Source: Acidaminococcus sp.
GTDB lineage: Bacteria; Bacillota; Negativicutes; Acidaminococcales; Acidaminococcaceae
Length of the DNA: 64,000 nt
Assembly (NCBI GenBank): GCA_022482815.1
Contig: JAKVOM010000001.1
Location: 1,364,001-1,428,000 of the forward strand
Reading direction: 5' to 3'
Below the pieces are notes generated by a model. It saw only the letters and a program-made list of their open reading frames with translations, was not told the DNA's origin and did not search any database. Both the position numbers and the translations under genes were made by a program. This document shows, in pieces, positions 24,263 to 32,066 of this stretch. Position 1 is the first letter of the stretch. Each line of letters starts with the position of its first letter.

Positions 24263-24952
24263 ATGGTACAGCTAAAGAAACCAAGACGTTCTACGCTGCC
24301 GGCGCAGATTGTCTCTCAAATGGAAAATTTAATCAAGACTGGAGCCTGGCCTGTTGGAGAAAAAATTCCCAGTGAGATGGAATTAATGGAAACCCTTGGC
24401 GTCAGCCGCAATACAGTCAGGGAAGCAACTTTGTCTCTGGTTCACTCAGGGTTATTAAGAGCAATTCCGGGAGACGGAACTTACGTAATTGCAGCTGACC
24501 GCCTGGACGCCGCGCTGCAGTCACGGTTTCGTGATGCCAAATTTCGAGATGTTATTGAAGTGCGGTATGCTCTCGAAGTGACTACGGTTCAGCTTGCGGC
24601 TGAATTTTCCGAAGAAGAGGATATTCAAAAGTTAGCAGAAATAAAAGAGAGATGGAACAGTGCCAATCCGACTTCTCCGGAATTTGTTGAATGCGATATG
24701 GAGTTTCATACGCAGATTGCTAAGATGTCTCACAATAAATTGATGTTTGATTTGTATAACTCATGTGACAGCTTTATTAGAGATGCGATTAAGGCTTATC
24801 AGGTAAAAGCCAGTAATTACTGGCAAAAAGATGAGCATACTGAATTGTATGAGGGTATCCGTCATCATGATGTGCCTAGAGCAGTCAAGGCCATACGTAT
24901 GATTTTGGATGAAGAACGTGCACTTTTTAAAAAATTTGATTTATTTGATTGA
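24263..24952 (+). CDS. GntR-family transcriptional regulator, FadR/FCD subfamily
   Basis: 229 aa. The winged helix is LPAQIVSQMENLIKTGAWPV through LGVSRNTVREATLSLVHSG (residues 15-75). The FCD effector domain has DMEFHTQIA and a later DEHTELYEGIRHHD, giving the Asp/His metal site common in regulators that sense small carboxylic acids. It is downstream of the transporter, with three inverted repeats in its upstream region. It probably controls the island, released by a carboxylate substrate or intermediate. Confidence 0.9.
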   Translation: MVQLKKPRRSTLPAQIVSQMENLIKTGAWPVGEKIPSEMELMETLGVSRNTVREATLSLVHSGLLRAIPGDGTYVIAADRLDAALQSRFRDAKFRDVIEVRYALEVTTVQLAAEFSEEEDIQKLAEIKERWNSANPTSPEFVECDMEFHTQIAKMSHNKLMFDLYNSCDSFIRDAIKAYQVKASNYWQKDEHTELYEGIRHHDVPRAVKAIRMILDEERALFKKFDLFD

Positions 24953-24998
24953 ATTTTAAGCCGTGTTGTATTTGTGAACAAAAAGGAGGATGGCAGTT

Positions 24999-25217
24999 AT
25001 GCCACATATCAGTTTGACATTATATAAGGGGCGTAAAGAAGAAGATTTAAAAGCAATTGCAAATGAATTAAGGGATAGTTTGAAGAAATGGTGGCCTGAT
25101 CCGGAAGAAGCTGTTTCCGTTTCCATTGCAGAAACCACAAAGGAAGATTTTGTAAAAGACGTGAAAATGAAAACGAAGAATGATAAGCTTATTCTTCGTT
25201 CGAGCGTAATAAAGTAA
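24999..25217 (+). CDS. 4-oxalocrotonate tautomerase-like protein
   Basis: 72 aa. The start ATG at 24999 (AAAAGGAGG nine bases upstream) gives Met-Pro-His-Ile, so Met removal leaves the N-terminal proline that is the catalytic base of this superfamily. The upstream in-frame ATG at 24990 abuts the ribosome site and would bury that proline. These enzymes interconvert keto and enol forms of 2-oxoacids. It lies 46 bases after the regulator and is followed by a terminator. Confidence 0.8.
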   Translation: MPHISLTLYKGRKEEDLKAIANELRDSLKKWWPDPEEAVSVSIAETTKEDFVKDVKMKTKNDKLILRSSVIK

Positions 25218-25222
25218 AGTAG

Positions 25223-25257
25223 AAACAGTGGAAGGGATACCCTTGCCACTGTTTTTA
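25223..25257 (+). terminator. Intrinsic terminator after the tautomerase gene
   Basis: AAACAGTGG and CCACTGTTT stem, with an inner AAGGG/CCCTT hairpin, followed by TTATTTT. Confidence 0.85.
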
Positions 25258-25281
25258 TTTTAGATTGGGGAGTAAAGAGAA

Positions 25282-25461
25282 ATGTTATTACTGTCGAAAA
25301 AGGATATGCAGCAAGTCTTCAGCATGCGTGATGCCATCAAAGCCAATAAGAAAGCATTTGCTATGATTTCAACTGGTCAATTTCAGATGCCTCTCCGTAC
25401 GCAGATTACAGCAAGGGAAATTTATTGTCGTGCTGCAGGAATTGGAACAATTTGGAGTTAA
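25282..25461 (+). pseudogene. Ornithine cyclodeaminase family remnant with internal deletion
   Basis: The frame reads MLLLSKKDMQQVFSMRDAIK, then AFAMISTGQFQMPLRTQI, which is the N-terminus of ornithine cyclodeaminase/mu-crystallin proteins. It continues without a break into TAREIYCRAAGIGTIWS and a stop, which matches their extreme C-terminus. About 260 internal residues, including the NAD-binding Rossmann domain, are missing. A ribosome-like GGGGAGTAAAGAG precedes the ATG. The 59-residue product cannot be an active enzyme. It sits inside the catabolic island and suggests an imine-forming step once encoded here. Confidence 0.75.
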
Positions 25462-25475
25462 ATTTCAATATGAAA

Positions 25476-25526
25476 ACTCCCTTCTAAACGACCTCGATTT
25501 GGTCGGTTTAGAAGGGAGTCCTTTTC
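25476..25526 (+). terminator. Large hairpin terminator after the OCD remnant
   Basis: An 18-bp perfect stem (ACTCCCTTCTAAACGACC and complement) with a 7-base loop, then CCTTTT. It sits at the convergent end with the chromate transporter genes and marks the right end of the island. Confidence 0.85.
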
Positions 25527-25588
25527 GTAAGAAATCAATAATCTGTCAGGGAATTAATATTAAAAAATTATTCAATTTTTATTATTTC

Positions 25589-26158
25589 TCAGCTGCCGAA
25601 GTGAAAAACAACACCCACAACTGCAGCCATGGCTAACCACGCTACAGGGTGCACTTTTTTAAATTTGGTGGTTAAGAATAACAAGATGATGGCAAGAAGA
25701 ATTCGAGGCCAGATCAGGGCAGACGTAATTGAATGGCTTGCCTGCCAGATTTCAGGCTGGATCAGGGTGACTCTGCCTACGAGTACACATGCTGCGGCAA
25801 TCAGTCCGCAGGAAGCGGCCCGCAGTCCATACATTCCGGATTTTACATAGAAGTTATCGCCAAACTTTTTAAGCACAGAATAGACCATGATGATGACAAT
25901 CACAGAAGGGGTGACGAGCCCGATGGTTGCACTCAGTACCCCCGGAATGCCCTGGATGTGGTAACCGACGTAAGTAGCCGTGTTGATTCCTATCGGTCCC
26001 GGCGTGGATTCAGAAACGGCAATCATATTCAGCAGATCATTCTGAGTGAACCAACCGGTTCTTTCCGCCAGCTTGGAAAGGAACGGAATCGTGGCCATAC
26101 CGCCGCCAATGGCAAAAAGGCCGATTTTAAAATACTCATAAAAAAGGGAAAACAGCAT
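25589..26158 (-). CDS. Chromate transporter (CHR family), second half-protein
   Basis: 189 aa single-CHR-domain membrane protein: YFKIGLFAIGGGMATIPFL and MIAVSESTPGPIGINTATYV are the family motifs. Short CHR genes occur as adjacent pairs whose products together correspond to one full-length ChrA. Its ATG overlaps the stop of the upstream partner (TAATG). Real substrate may be another oxyanion; many anaerobes carry such pairs without chromate resistance. Confidence 0.87.
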   Translation of the reverse strand: MLFSLFYEYFKIGLFAIGGGMATIPFLSKLAERTGWFTQNDLLNMIAVSESTPGPIGINTATYVGYHIQGIPGVLSATIGLVTPSVIVIIMVYSVLKKFGDNFYVKSGMYGLRAASCGLIAAACVLVGRVTLIQPEIWQASHSITSALIWPRILLAIILLFLTTKFKKVHPVAWLAMAAVVGVVFHFGS

Positions 26159-26697
26159 TACTGTTCACCTCCGAGTTTTTTTGTCAGAACTCCGATAACG
26201 CCGGCCAGCACTACGAGCCAGGCAGGGGAAATATCCGTCAGCATATTGATGAACATGACGGCCAGGAAAATAAGAAAGGTGATTTTATCTATGACTGCTT
26301 TTTTGAGAAGCTTGATCACGGCTTGCAGAATCAAAATGCAGACGCAGACGCGGATGCCTGCAAAAGCGTCTTTGACAAGCGTGTACTCTGCAAAATTCGT
26401 CAGAAAAGCAGCGATAACGGTAATGATAACCATGGAGGGAAAAATGACTCCCAGTGTGGCAGCAATTCCCCCGGGAATTCCCTTTTCCTTGAGACCGATA
26501 AAAGTGGCTGTATTTACGGCAATGATTCCCGGTGTACATTGCCCCACCGCGTAGTAGTCAGCCAGTTCTTCATCGGTTGCCCAGTGATATTTATTAACGA
26601 CTTCCGCCTGCAGAATGGGGAGCATGGCGTATCCTCCGCCGAAGGTAACGGCTCCCATACGGGCAAAGACGGTAAAAAGCTGTACATATTTGTTCAA
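26158..26697 (-). CDS. Chromate transporter (CHR family), first half-protein
   Basis: 179 aa, paired with the gene downstream. Motifs are FARMGAVTFGGGYAMLPIL and YAVGQCTPGIIAVNTATF. Start is TTG (26695-26697) with GGAGG eight bases upstream. The IS200/IS605 right end lies about 45 bases upstream of the start, so native promoter sequence may have been separated from the gene by the insertion. Confidence 0.87.
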   Translation of the reverse strand: MNKYVQLFTVFARMGAVTFGGGYAMLPILQAEVVNKYHWATDEELADYYAVGQCTPGIIAVNTATFIGLKEKGIPGGIAATLGVIFPSMVIITVIAAFLTNFAEYTLVKDAFAGIRVCVCILILQAVIKLLKKAVIDKITFLIFLAVMFINMLTDISPAWLVVLAGVIGVLTKKLGGEQ

Positions 26698-26740
26698 TCA
26701 AAACACCTCCACAATGGCTAATATAACACGGGTGTAAAAC

Positions 26741-26880
26741 TCTTTGACATCCTCCCACGAATAAATTCGAGGGATTCCTGAGTGACTAACGCCCTCTGCT
26801 ACCTTGCGATAGTCTTACGAGGACTCCTGCAGATGGACGATGCCCCGCCCAGTATTGTTTACTTCAGGCCGATTCAAGTA
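26741..26880 (-). ncRNA. Predicted omega RNA scaffold (TnpB guide RNA) at the IS right end
   Basis: The 3' end of tnpB and the following non-coding right end, closed by the terminal hairpin near 26749-26776, correspond to where omega RNA is made in this family. The guide would come from bases just left of about 26745. Predicted from family knowledge and position only. Confidence 0.45.
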
Positions 26881-27979
26881 TTCGCAGGCCTTCCTGATGG
26901 ATATTACGGGCAGCATTCCTGTCCCTGTCATGATGCGAACCACAGGCAGGGCAAACCCATTCGCGAATTCGGAGATTTTTCATCTCAGGATTCTTATAGC
27001 TGCATTCCGAGCAGAGTTGGCTGGACGGGAAGTATGGATCTACTTTAACGATTCTTGTACCAACCTGCCTGCCTACATAAGCGAGGATATTCTCGAACTC
27101 AGAAAGCCCGTAGTCCATAACCTTTTTCCCGTGGCCTTTCTGCATGAACTTCATATTCAAGTCCTCAAGACAGATGACTGCGTAGCGGGAGCATAATTCT
27201 CTTGCCAACTGCCAGTGAAAAGCATTACGCTGATTCGCAATCCTACGATGCAGACGAGCCAATTCCTGGCGAGCCCTGCACCGATTGTTTGACTGCATAC
27301 GTTTCCTGGACAGCTTGCGACTGGCACGGGCAATTTCGTTCCTGGCTTTGCGGAAAAATCCTGGTTCCCGGATATCTTCCTCCGGATTTTCAGCTATGAG
27401 CATTTTGCCATTGAAACCGAAATCGAAGCCGACGCTTTTACCTGTTCGTGCTCCTACTTCGACATCCGGCAATTCGCAGGTGAAATAGAGATAGATATCA
27501 CCAAGACTGTCCCGTTTGATAGTCAATGTCTTAATCTTGCCTTCGATGGTACGGCTTTTCGCATAGCGGTATTTCTGTTTTGCGATATAGACAATACCAT
27601 GTTCCTGATCCAGTTTCCAGCCAGCCTGTTTGAGCGTATAGGATTTATACTTTCGCACCTTGCGGAATCCTGGTGGTGCCGTCTTCCGCTCCCGCTTCAG
27701 GTTTTCCCAGAAAAGCTTATAGCCCCTGTCAATGCGTTGAGTAACGTCTTGCAAGGCTTGCGAGCCTATCTCTTTCAGATAAGCAAAACGCGGTATTTTC
27801 TTAAGCTTCGTGAGATGCTTCTGGAGCGCATAGAGGTTCAAGGACTTATGGTACAGTTTCCAATATCTCTTATGCAGGGCGATGCAATGGTTATAGGCCA
27901 TTCCGGCAGCATTAATCTGCCGATGCAGCTTTTTGTTCCGCTTAGCACGGAACAGCTTGAACCCGAATGTCCTGACCAT
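26864..27979 (-). CDS. tnpB: TnpB, RNA-guided endonuclease of IS200/IS605 element
   Basis: 371 aa, full length. RuvC residues are present: Asp in VGFDFGFNGKM, Glu in ICLEDLNMKFM and Asp in HHDRDRNAARNI. The zinc ribbon has two CxxC pairs (CSEC and CPAC) between the last two. The N-terminal helix-turn-helix begins MVRTFGFKLFRAKRNKK. It starts 6 bases after tnpA with its own GGGGTG site. All catalytic residues look intact, so this copy may be an active nuclease even if its partner TnpA is impaired. Confidence 0.92.
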   Translation of the reverse strand: MVRTFGFKLFRAKRNKKLHRQINAAGMAYNHCIALHKRYWKLYHKSLNLYALQKHLTKLKKIPRFAYLKEIGSQALQDVTQRIDRGYKLFWENLKRERKTAPPGFRKVRKYKSYTLKQAGWKLDQEHGIVYIAKQKYRYAKSRTIEGKIKTLTIKRDSLGDIYLYFTCELPDVEVGARTGKSVGFDFGFNGKMLIAENPEEDIREPGFFRKARNEIARASRKLSRKRMQSNNRCRARQELARLHRRIANQRNAFHWQLARELCSRYAVICLEDLNMKFMQKGHGKKVMDYGLSEFENILAYVGRQVGTRIVKVDPYFPSSQLCSECSYKNPEMKNLRIREWVCPACGSHHDRDRNAARNIHQEGLRILESA

Positions 27980-27985
27980 TGCTTT

Positions 27986-28387
27986 TCACCCCCTGGTTTT
28001 TTGAGTATCCACATAGCGTTTAATCGTTTCGCTGCTAACATTGCCGGCCGTCGAAACAAAATAGCTCCTGGTCCATAATGACGACATACCACTCAGTTGA
28101 GGAAATTCATCTCGAAGCCGATGAGAGGAAGCTCCTTTCACCTTCCTCATAATTTCGGCAGGGGATTGCTTCGGCCAGCACCTTAAAAACAAATACACAT
28201 GGTCGATATGGCATTCCATGGCAAGGATTTCAATTTTGAGTTCCTCGCATATCTGCCGTGTCAGCTCCTTGAATCTCTCCTCGACATGAGGAATCAAGAA
28301 TATCTTGCGGCGGTATTTGGGACAGAATACAAAATGATAGTTGATGAAAGATACTGTTGTTTTTGTCCTGAAATATTTATTTTCCAT
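27986..28387 (-). CDS. tnpA: TnpA, IS200-type Y1 transposase with altered HUH motif
   Basis: 133 aa from the ATG at 28387. Family pattern: SFINYHFVFCPKYRRKIF, ECHIDHVYLFL, the KGASSHRLR helix, LWTRSYF and the catalytic-Tyr helix SSETIKRYVDTQ. The metal-binding HUH motif, normally His-hydrophobic-His, reads His-Val-Tyr here (codons CAT GTG TAT). The second metal ligand is thus changed. Tyr could conceivably still bind metal, but reduced activity is expected. Otherwise full length. Confidence 0.88.
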   Translation of the reverse strand: MENKYFRTKTTVSFINYHFVFCPKYRRKIFLIPHVEERFKELTRQICEELKIEILAMECHIDHVYLFLRCWPKQSPAEIMRKVKGASSHRLRDEFPQLSGMSSLWTRSYFVSTAGNVSSETIKRYVDTQKTRG

Positions 28388-28608
28388 GATATTAATATAA
28401 CACGTTAGTAGATAAAAGCAATTAAACATCTACGAGCATGCAAAATATCATTTCGTTTTTAGTGGACGAGTTTCATCCCATGGTTAAAACCAAGGACTTT
28501 CACTCGCTGGGGATTTGTAAATCTGTAAAATAGTAGTGAATTTTTTGCATGAAATATACTTTGATATGTTACACTTGATAGATAGAAAATAAAAGGGGAG
28601 GGAACTAT

Positions 28609-29220
28609 ATGCAAAAGGAACTTCCTTATTTTTCCATAGAAGGTGCATTTGGCGGCAGTCAGGCGTGGTTTATCAATGATAATTGGATGAAAATTGGCGG
28701 CTGTGCCGCCGTAACGGCCTGCGACTGCAGTATTTATTTCTCTTTATATAAGAATCGCCCTTTGGCATATCCTGGTGCCCGGAAAGAAATGACTCGCCGG
28801 GAGTATATTGCCCTGGGCATGAAAATGAAACCCTATCTTCGGCCTCGTTTCATGGGTATCGATCGCCTGGAAATCTATGAAGAAGGTTTTTCGCATTATT
28901 TGGAGGATCAGGGCGTAAGGGACATCGTTATCACAGGATTTGACGGCAGCCGTCCTTACGAAGATGCGCTTGCCGTCGTAAAAAAGCAGATTGATGCCGG
29001 GTGGCCGGTACCTGTGCTGACGCTTAAACACAGGGAACCTTCCTTTGCTAACCTTGTCTGGCATTGGTATCTGTTGACGGGCTACGACAATTTTGAAGAC
29101 GTGTGCGCTGTCAAAGTGACGACCTATGGTACCTGGCGCTGGCTGGATCTGAAGGAACTATGGCATACCGGTCACCGGAGAAAAGGCGGATTAATTTTAT
29201 TTACCGAAAAAGATTTCTGA
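28609..29220 (+). CDS. C39-like cysteine peptidase-fold protein
   Basis: 203 aa, no signal peptide. KIGGCAAVTACD (Cys near residue 32) and a distant HWYLLTGYDNFED (His near residue 153) followed by TYGTWRWLDLKELW fit the Cys-His-(Asp/Asn) layout of the peptidase C39-like superfamily. Identity to a named family cannot be claimed. It stands alone between the IS element and wecA, with GGGGAGG before the ATG. Alternative: a non-catalytic papain-fold protein. Confidence 0.5.
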   Translation: MQKELPYFSIEGAFGGSQAWFINDNWMKIGGCAAVTACDCSIYFSLYKNRPLAYPGARKEMTRREYIALGMKMKPYLRPRFMGIDRLEIYEEGFSHYLEDQGVRDIVITGFDGSRPYEDALAVVKKQIDAGWPVPVLTLKHREPSFANLVWHWYLLTGYDNFEDVCAVKVTTYGTWRWLDLKELWHTGHRRKGGLILFTEKDF

Positions 29221-29328
29221 GGGCATACGTTTTGAGTTAGGAGCAAGGGGATTCAGGTATGATTCTGTCAGTCAAAAATGGCTCGTCACTACTGATTATT
29301 TTTGTACACTTTTCTTTTGTATTTCTGG

Positions 29329-29355
29329 TTGAATTTACCCCCAATATGCTATAAT
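29329..29355 (+). promoter_or_regulatory. Probable promoter of wecA
   Basis: Extended -10 TG-C-TATAAT (29347-29355) with TTGAAT upstream at a short 15-base spacing. Confidence 0.5.
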
Positions 29356-29416
29356 GTAGTATATTGTGCAATAAAATAAAATATCTGCGCGGAAATTTCC
29401 GCAGAAGGGGATTTTT

Positions 29417-30427
29417 GTGAAACCATATCTTGTGGCTTTAGGGCTGTCCCTGCTCATCAGCTGGGCCCTGACGCCGGCCGTAAAAAGACTGGCGTTTCGG
29501 CTGGGAGCGGTAGACAGGCCGAATGCCCGTAAAGTACATCATAGAATTATGCCCCGCATGGGCGGTCTTGCTATTGTAATAGGATTTATGGCTGCTGCCC
29601 TGACCACGATGGAACTTACCAAGGATGTGATTGGTATTTTACTGGGAGGCTGCGCTATTGCCGCTGTCGGCATTGCAGACGATATGTTCCAGCTTTCGGC
29701 AAAGGTCAAGCTCGTGGGGCAGATCGTGGCAGCCTTGATACCGGTCTTGTTCGGCATACGGATTGAATGGCTGAACAATCCGTGGGGCGGCTATTTTTAT
29801 TTAGATTATTTGTCGGTGCCTTTTACTATTTTCTGGATTGTCAGCTTTACTAACGTTGTCAACCTGATTGATGGGTTGGATGGGCTGGCAGCCGGTGTTT
29901 CTGTCATTGCTTCCGTTACCATTATTATGGTCGCCCTGCAGCAGGGACTGTACTCTGTGGCGATTATTACGGCTTCACTTGCCGGCGGAATTATCGGTTT
30001 TATCCGTTATAATTTCAATCCGGCTACCATTTTTATGGGAGATACGGGCAGTCTGTTCCTGGGTTATATGCTGGGAGCCATCTCTATTTTTGGTGCCGTC
30101 AAGAGTGCCGCGACGATTGCACTTCTGGTTCCGGCCATTGCCCTGGGACTTCCTATCATGGATACGGCTTTTGCCATTGTTCGTCGTTATAAAAATAACC
30201 GGCCGATTTTTCAGCCCGATAAAGGACATATTCATCACCGCCTGCTGGCCATGGGATTCAGCCAGCGCCAGGCCGTGATATTCATGTATTTGATCAGTGC
30301 CGGACTTTGCCTGACTGCCGTTTTGCTGACGGAAGTCGATGGCGTCTATGCCATCATTTTACTGGTCGTCCTGGTTGCTTTCATCTTTATTGGAGCTAAA
30401 AAAATTGGCATTTTGAAAGATCGTTGA
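29417..30427 (+). CDS. wecA: Undecaprenyl-phosphate GlcNAc-1-phosphate transferase (WecA/TagO family)
   Basis: 336 aa, about 11 membrane helices. Motifs: GIADDMFQL (Mg-binding DD), NLIDGLDGLAAG, FNPATIFMGDTGSL and the cytoplasmic HIHHRLLAMG, all diagnostic of the polyprenyl-phosphate hexosamine-1-P transferase family. It starts lipid-linked synthesis of O-antigen, enterobacterial-common-antigen-like or wall polymers. Start GTG with AGAAGGGG upstream. It is followed by WecB, consistent with ManNAc-containing glycans. Confidence 0.93.
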   Translation: MKPYLVALGLSLLISWALTPAVKRLAFRLGAVDRPNARKVHHRIMPRMGGLAIVIGFMAAALTTMELTKDVIGILLGGCAIAAVGIADDMFQLSAKVKLVGQIVAALIPVLFGIRIEWLNNPWGGYFYLDYLSVPFTIFWIVSFTNVVNLIDGLDGLAAGVSVIASVTIIMVALQQGLYSVAIITASLAGGIIGFIRYNFNPATIFMGDTGSLFLGYMLGAISIFGAVKSAATIALLVPAIALGLPIMDTAFAIVRRYKNNRPIFQPDKGHIHHRLLAMGFSQRQAVIFMYLISAGLCLTAVLLTEVDGVYAIILLVVLVAFIFIGAKKIGILKDR

Positions 30428-30453
30428 TAAATTTTAGAAACGGGGAGAAAAGT

Positions 30454-31614
30454 ATGAGTAAACTCAAAGTCATGACAATTTTTGGGACGCGTCCTGAAGC
30501 CATCAAGATGTGCCCGCTTGTCCTGGAAATGAGAAAATTTCCGGAGTATTTGGAACCGATTGTAGCGGTTACTGCGCAGCATCGGGAAATGCTGGACCAG
30601 GTACTCAATCTTTTTGATATCAAGCCGGATTATGACCTGAATATCATGACGGCCGGCCAGACCCTGTATGATGTGACCTGCCGTGCCCTGATGGGACTTA
30701 AAGATGTATTGGAACAGGCCAAACCGGATATTGTTCTGGTTCATGGTGATACCACTACTACTTTTGTGGGAGCACTGGCTTCCTTCTATAAGCAGATTCC
30801 TGTCGGCCACGTGGAAGCAGGACTGCGTACGGGCAACAAATATTCTCCCTTCCCCGAGGAGATGAACCGGAAGCTGACTGCATCGCTTACGGATTTTCAT
30901 TTTTCCCCGACTTCTACAGCCAAGGCCAATCTGTTAAGAGAAAATGTGCCGGAAGAAAATATTTATGTAACGGGCAATACGGTCATTGATGCCCTGCAGA
31001 CAACGGTGAAAGAAAACTTTGACTTCCATAACCCGAAACTGGAAGCGGCCATTCGTTCCGACCATAAGCTGATCCTGATGACGACACACCGCCGTGAGAA
31101 CCTGGGTGCCCCGATGCGCCACGTCTATCAGGCACTTAAGGAAGTATTGAAAGATAATCCGACGGTGGAAGCAATTTTCCCGATGCATAAGAATCCTAAG
31201 GTACGGGAAGTAGCTGAAGCGGTTCTTGGCAAGATGGATCGTGTTCATCTTCTGGAACCGATGGATTATGAACCGTTTGTCAATTTGATGGCCAGAGTCG
31301 ATATTGTTCTGACGGATTCCGGCGGAATCCAGGAAGAAGCTCCGGCCCTGGGCAAACCGGTTCTGGTACTGAGAAATACGACGGAGCGCCCGGAGGCGGT
31401 CACGGCCGGTACTGTTAAATTGATAGGAACCGGCAAGGAAGATGTCTATGCCGCTACGTGTCGTCTCCTTAATGATGAAAAATATTATCGGGCTATGTCC
31501 GAAGCCGTGAACCCTTACGGCGACGGTAAAGCTTCCCGGAGGATTGTCAGTTATCTGCTGCATTCCCACGGATTCCCGGTGGAACAGATGCCCGAATTTA
31601 ACGGCGGAAAATAA
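30454..31614 (+). CDS. wecB: UDP-N-acetylglucosamine 2-epimerase (non-hydrolysing)
   Basis: 386 aa. LKVMTIFGTRPEAIKMCPL at the start, VHGDTTTTFVGALASF, GHVEAGLRTGNKYSPFPEEM and SGGIQEEAPALGKPVLVLR are classic WecB/MnaA motifs. It converts UDP-GlcNAc to UDP-ManNAc. The ATG at 30454 follows GGGGAG. The ATP synthase genes begin directly after it. Confidence 0.96.
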   Translation: MSKLKVMTIFGTRPEAIKMCPLVLEMRKFPEYLEPIVAVTAQHREMLDQVLNLFDIKPDYDLNIMTAGQTLYDVTCRALMGLKDVLEQAKPDIVLVHGDTTTTFVGALASFYKQIPVGHVEAGLRTGNKYSPFPEEMNRKLTASLTDFHFSPTSTAKANLLRENVPEENIYVTGNTVIDALQTTVKENFDFHNPKLEAAIRSDHKLILMTTHRRENLGAPMRHVYQALKEVLKDNPTVEAIFPMHKNPKVREVAEAVLGKMDRVHLLEPMDYEPFVNLMARVDIVLTDSGGIQEEAPALGKPVLVLRNTTERPEAVTAGTVKLIGTGKEDVYAATCRLLNDEKYYRAMSEAVNPYGDGKASRRIVSYLLHSHGFPVEQMPEFNGGK

Positions 31615-31619
31615 AGCGG

Positions 31620-32039
31620 ATGAAAGCGCTTTTTACTGGTGGAAGGACGAAAGAAGACAGGGGTAAGTCAGGACTAAAATCTCAGCTGACCAGGCTTTTT
31701 AAGCGTCAGCTGATCGTTGCGGCCGTGGTCACAGTGGTGCTGGCAGCTGTCTTCCGGAGTCATCTTCTTACAATTGTACTTGCTGTAGGCGCCGGCGTAT
31801 GTGATAATTTTCTGTTTCTCTCCGGCATTGACAGGGGAATGCAGCTGGTGCCGGCAAAATCGGCGGCTTATATGCGCTGGGTCATGGTAAAGCGTATTGC
31901 TATGCTGCTTGCTTTTACGCTGCTGGCTCTTTTTTTGAAGGCAGGGCCGGCGTATGTGTTAGTCACCTATCTTGTTTTTTATGTATGCCTGATTATCCAT
32001 ATGGCCGCATTGGGCATTCATGTGAAAAGTAAAAATTGA
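31620..32039 (+). CDS. atpI: ATP synthase protein I (AtpI-like)
   Basis: 139 aa, four hydrophobic segments in the last 110 residues and a basic N-terminus. Sequence similarity to AtpI is weak, but the position just before atpB and the topology fit the assembly factor for the c ring. It begins 5 bases after the wecB stop, so wecA-wecB-atp may share transcripts. Confidence 0.65.
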   Translation: MKALFTGGRTKEDRGKSGLKSQLTRLFKRQLIVAAVVTVVLAAVFRSHLLTIVLAVGAGVCDNFLFLSGIDRGMQLVPAKSAAYMRWVMVKRIAMLLAFTLLALFLKAGPAYVLVTYLVFYVCLIIHMAALGIHVKSKN

Positions 32040-32066
32040 AGGGTAAAAATTGAAAGGAGTGATTGT

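Larger units (their letters stand above)
26741..28520 (-). mobile_element. IS200/IS605-family insertion sequence (tnpA + tnpB)
   Basis: About 1.8 kb with adjacent tnpA and tnpB on the minus strand. The right end is a subterminal hairpin (26749-26776, ATCCTCCCACGAATAAATTC side). The left-end region (28478-28512) contains an imperfect CCTTGG/CCATGG hairpin typical of the family. Such elements move by single-strand peel-and-paste and make no target duplication, so borders are approximate. Confidence 0.8.

Noticed and set aside
25430-25636. 68-residue open frame after the OCD remnant
   Set aside because: It runs through the large terminator hairpin at 25476-25526, has no ribosome site and no family resemblance.
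26719-28404. TAATATAACACG occurs near both the chromate transporter start (26719-26730) and the tnpA start (28393-28404)
   Set aside because: One copy is outside and one inside the IS, so it is not a target duplication; both resemble minus-strand -10 regions and the match may be chance.
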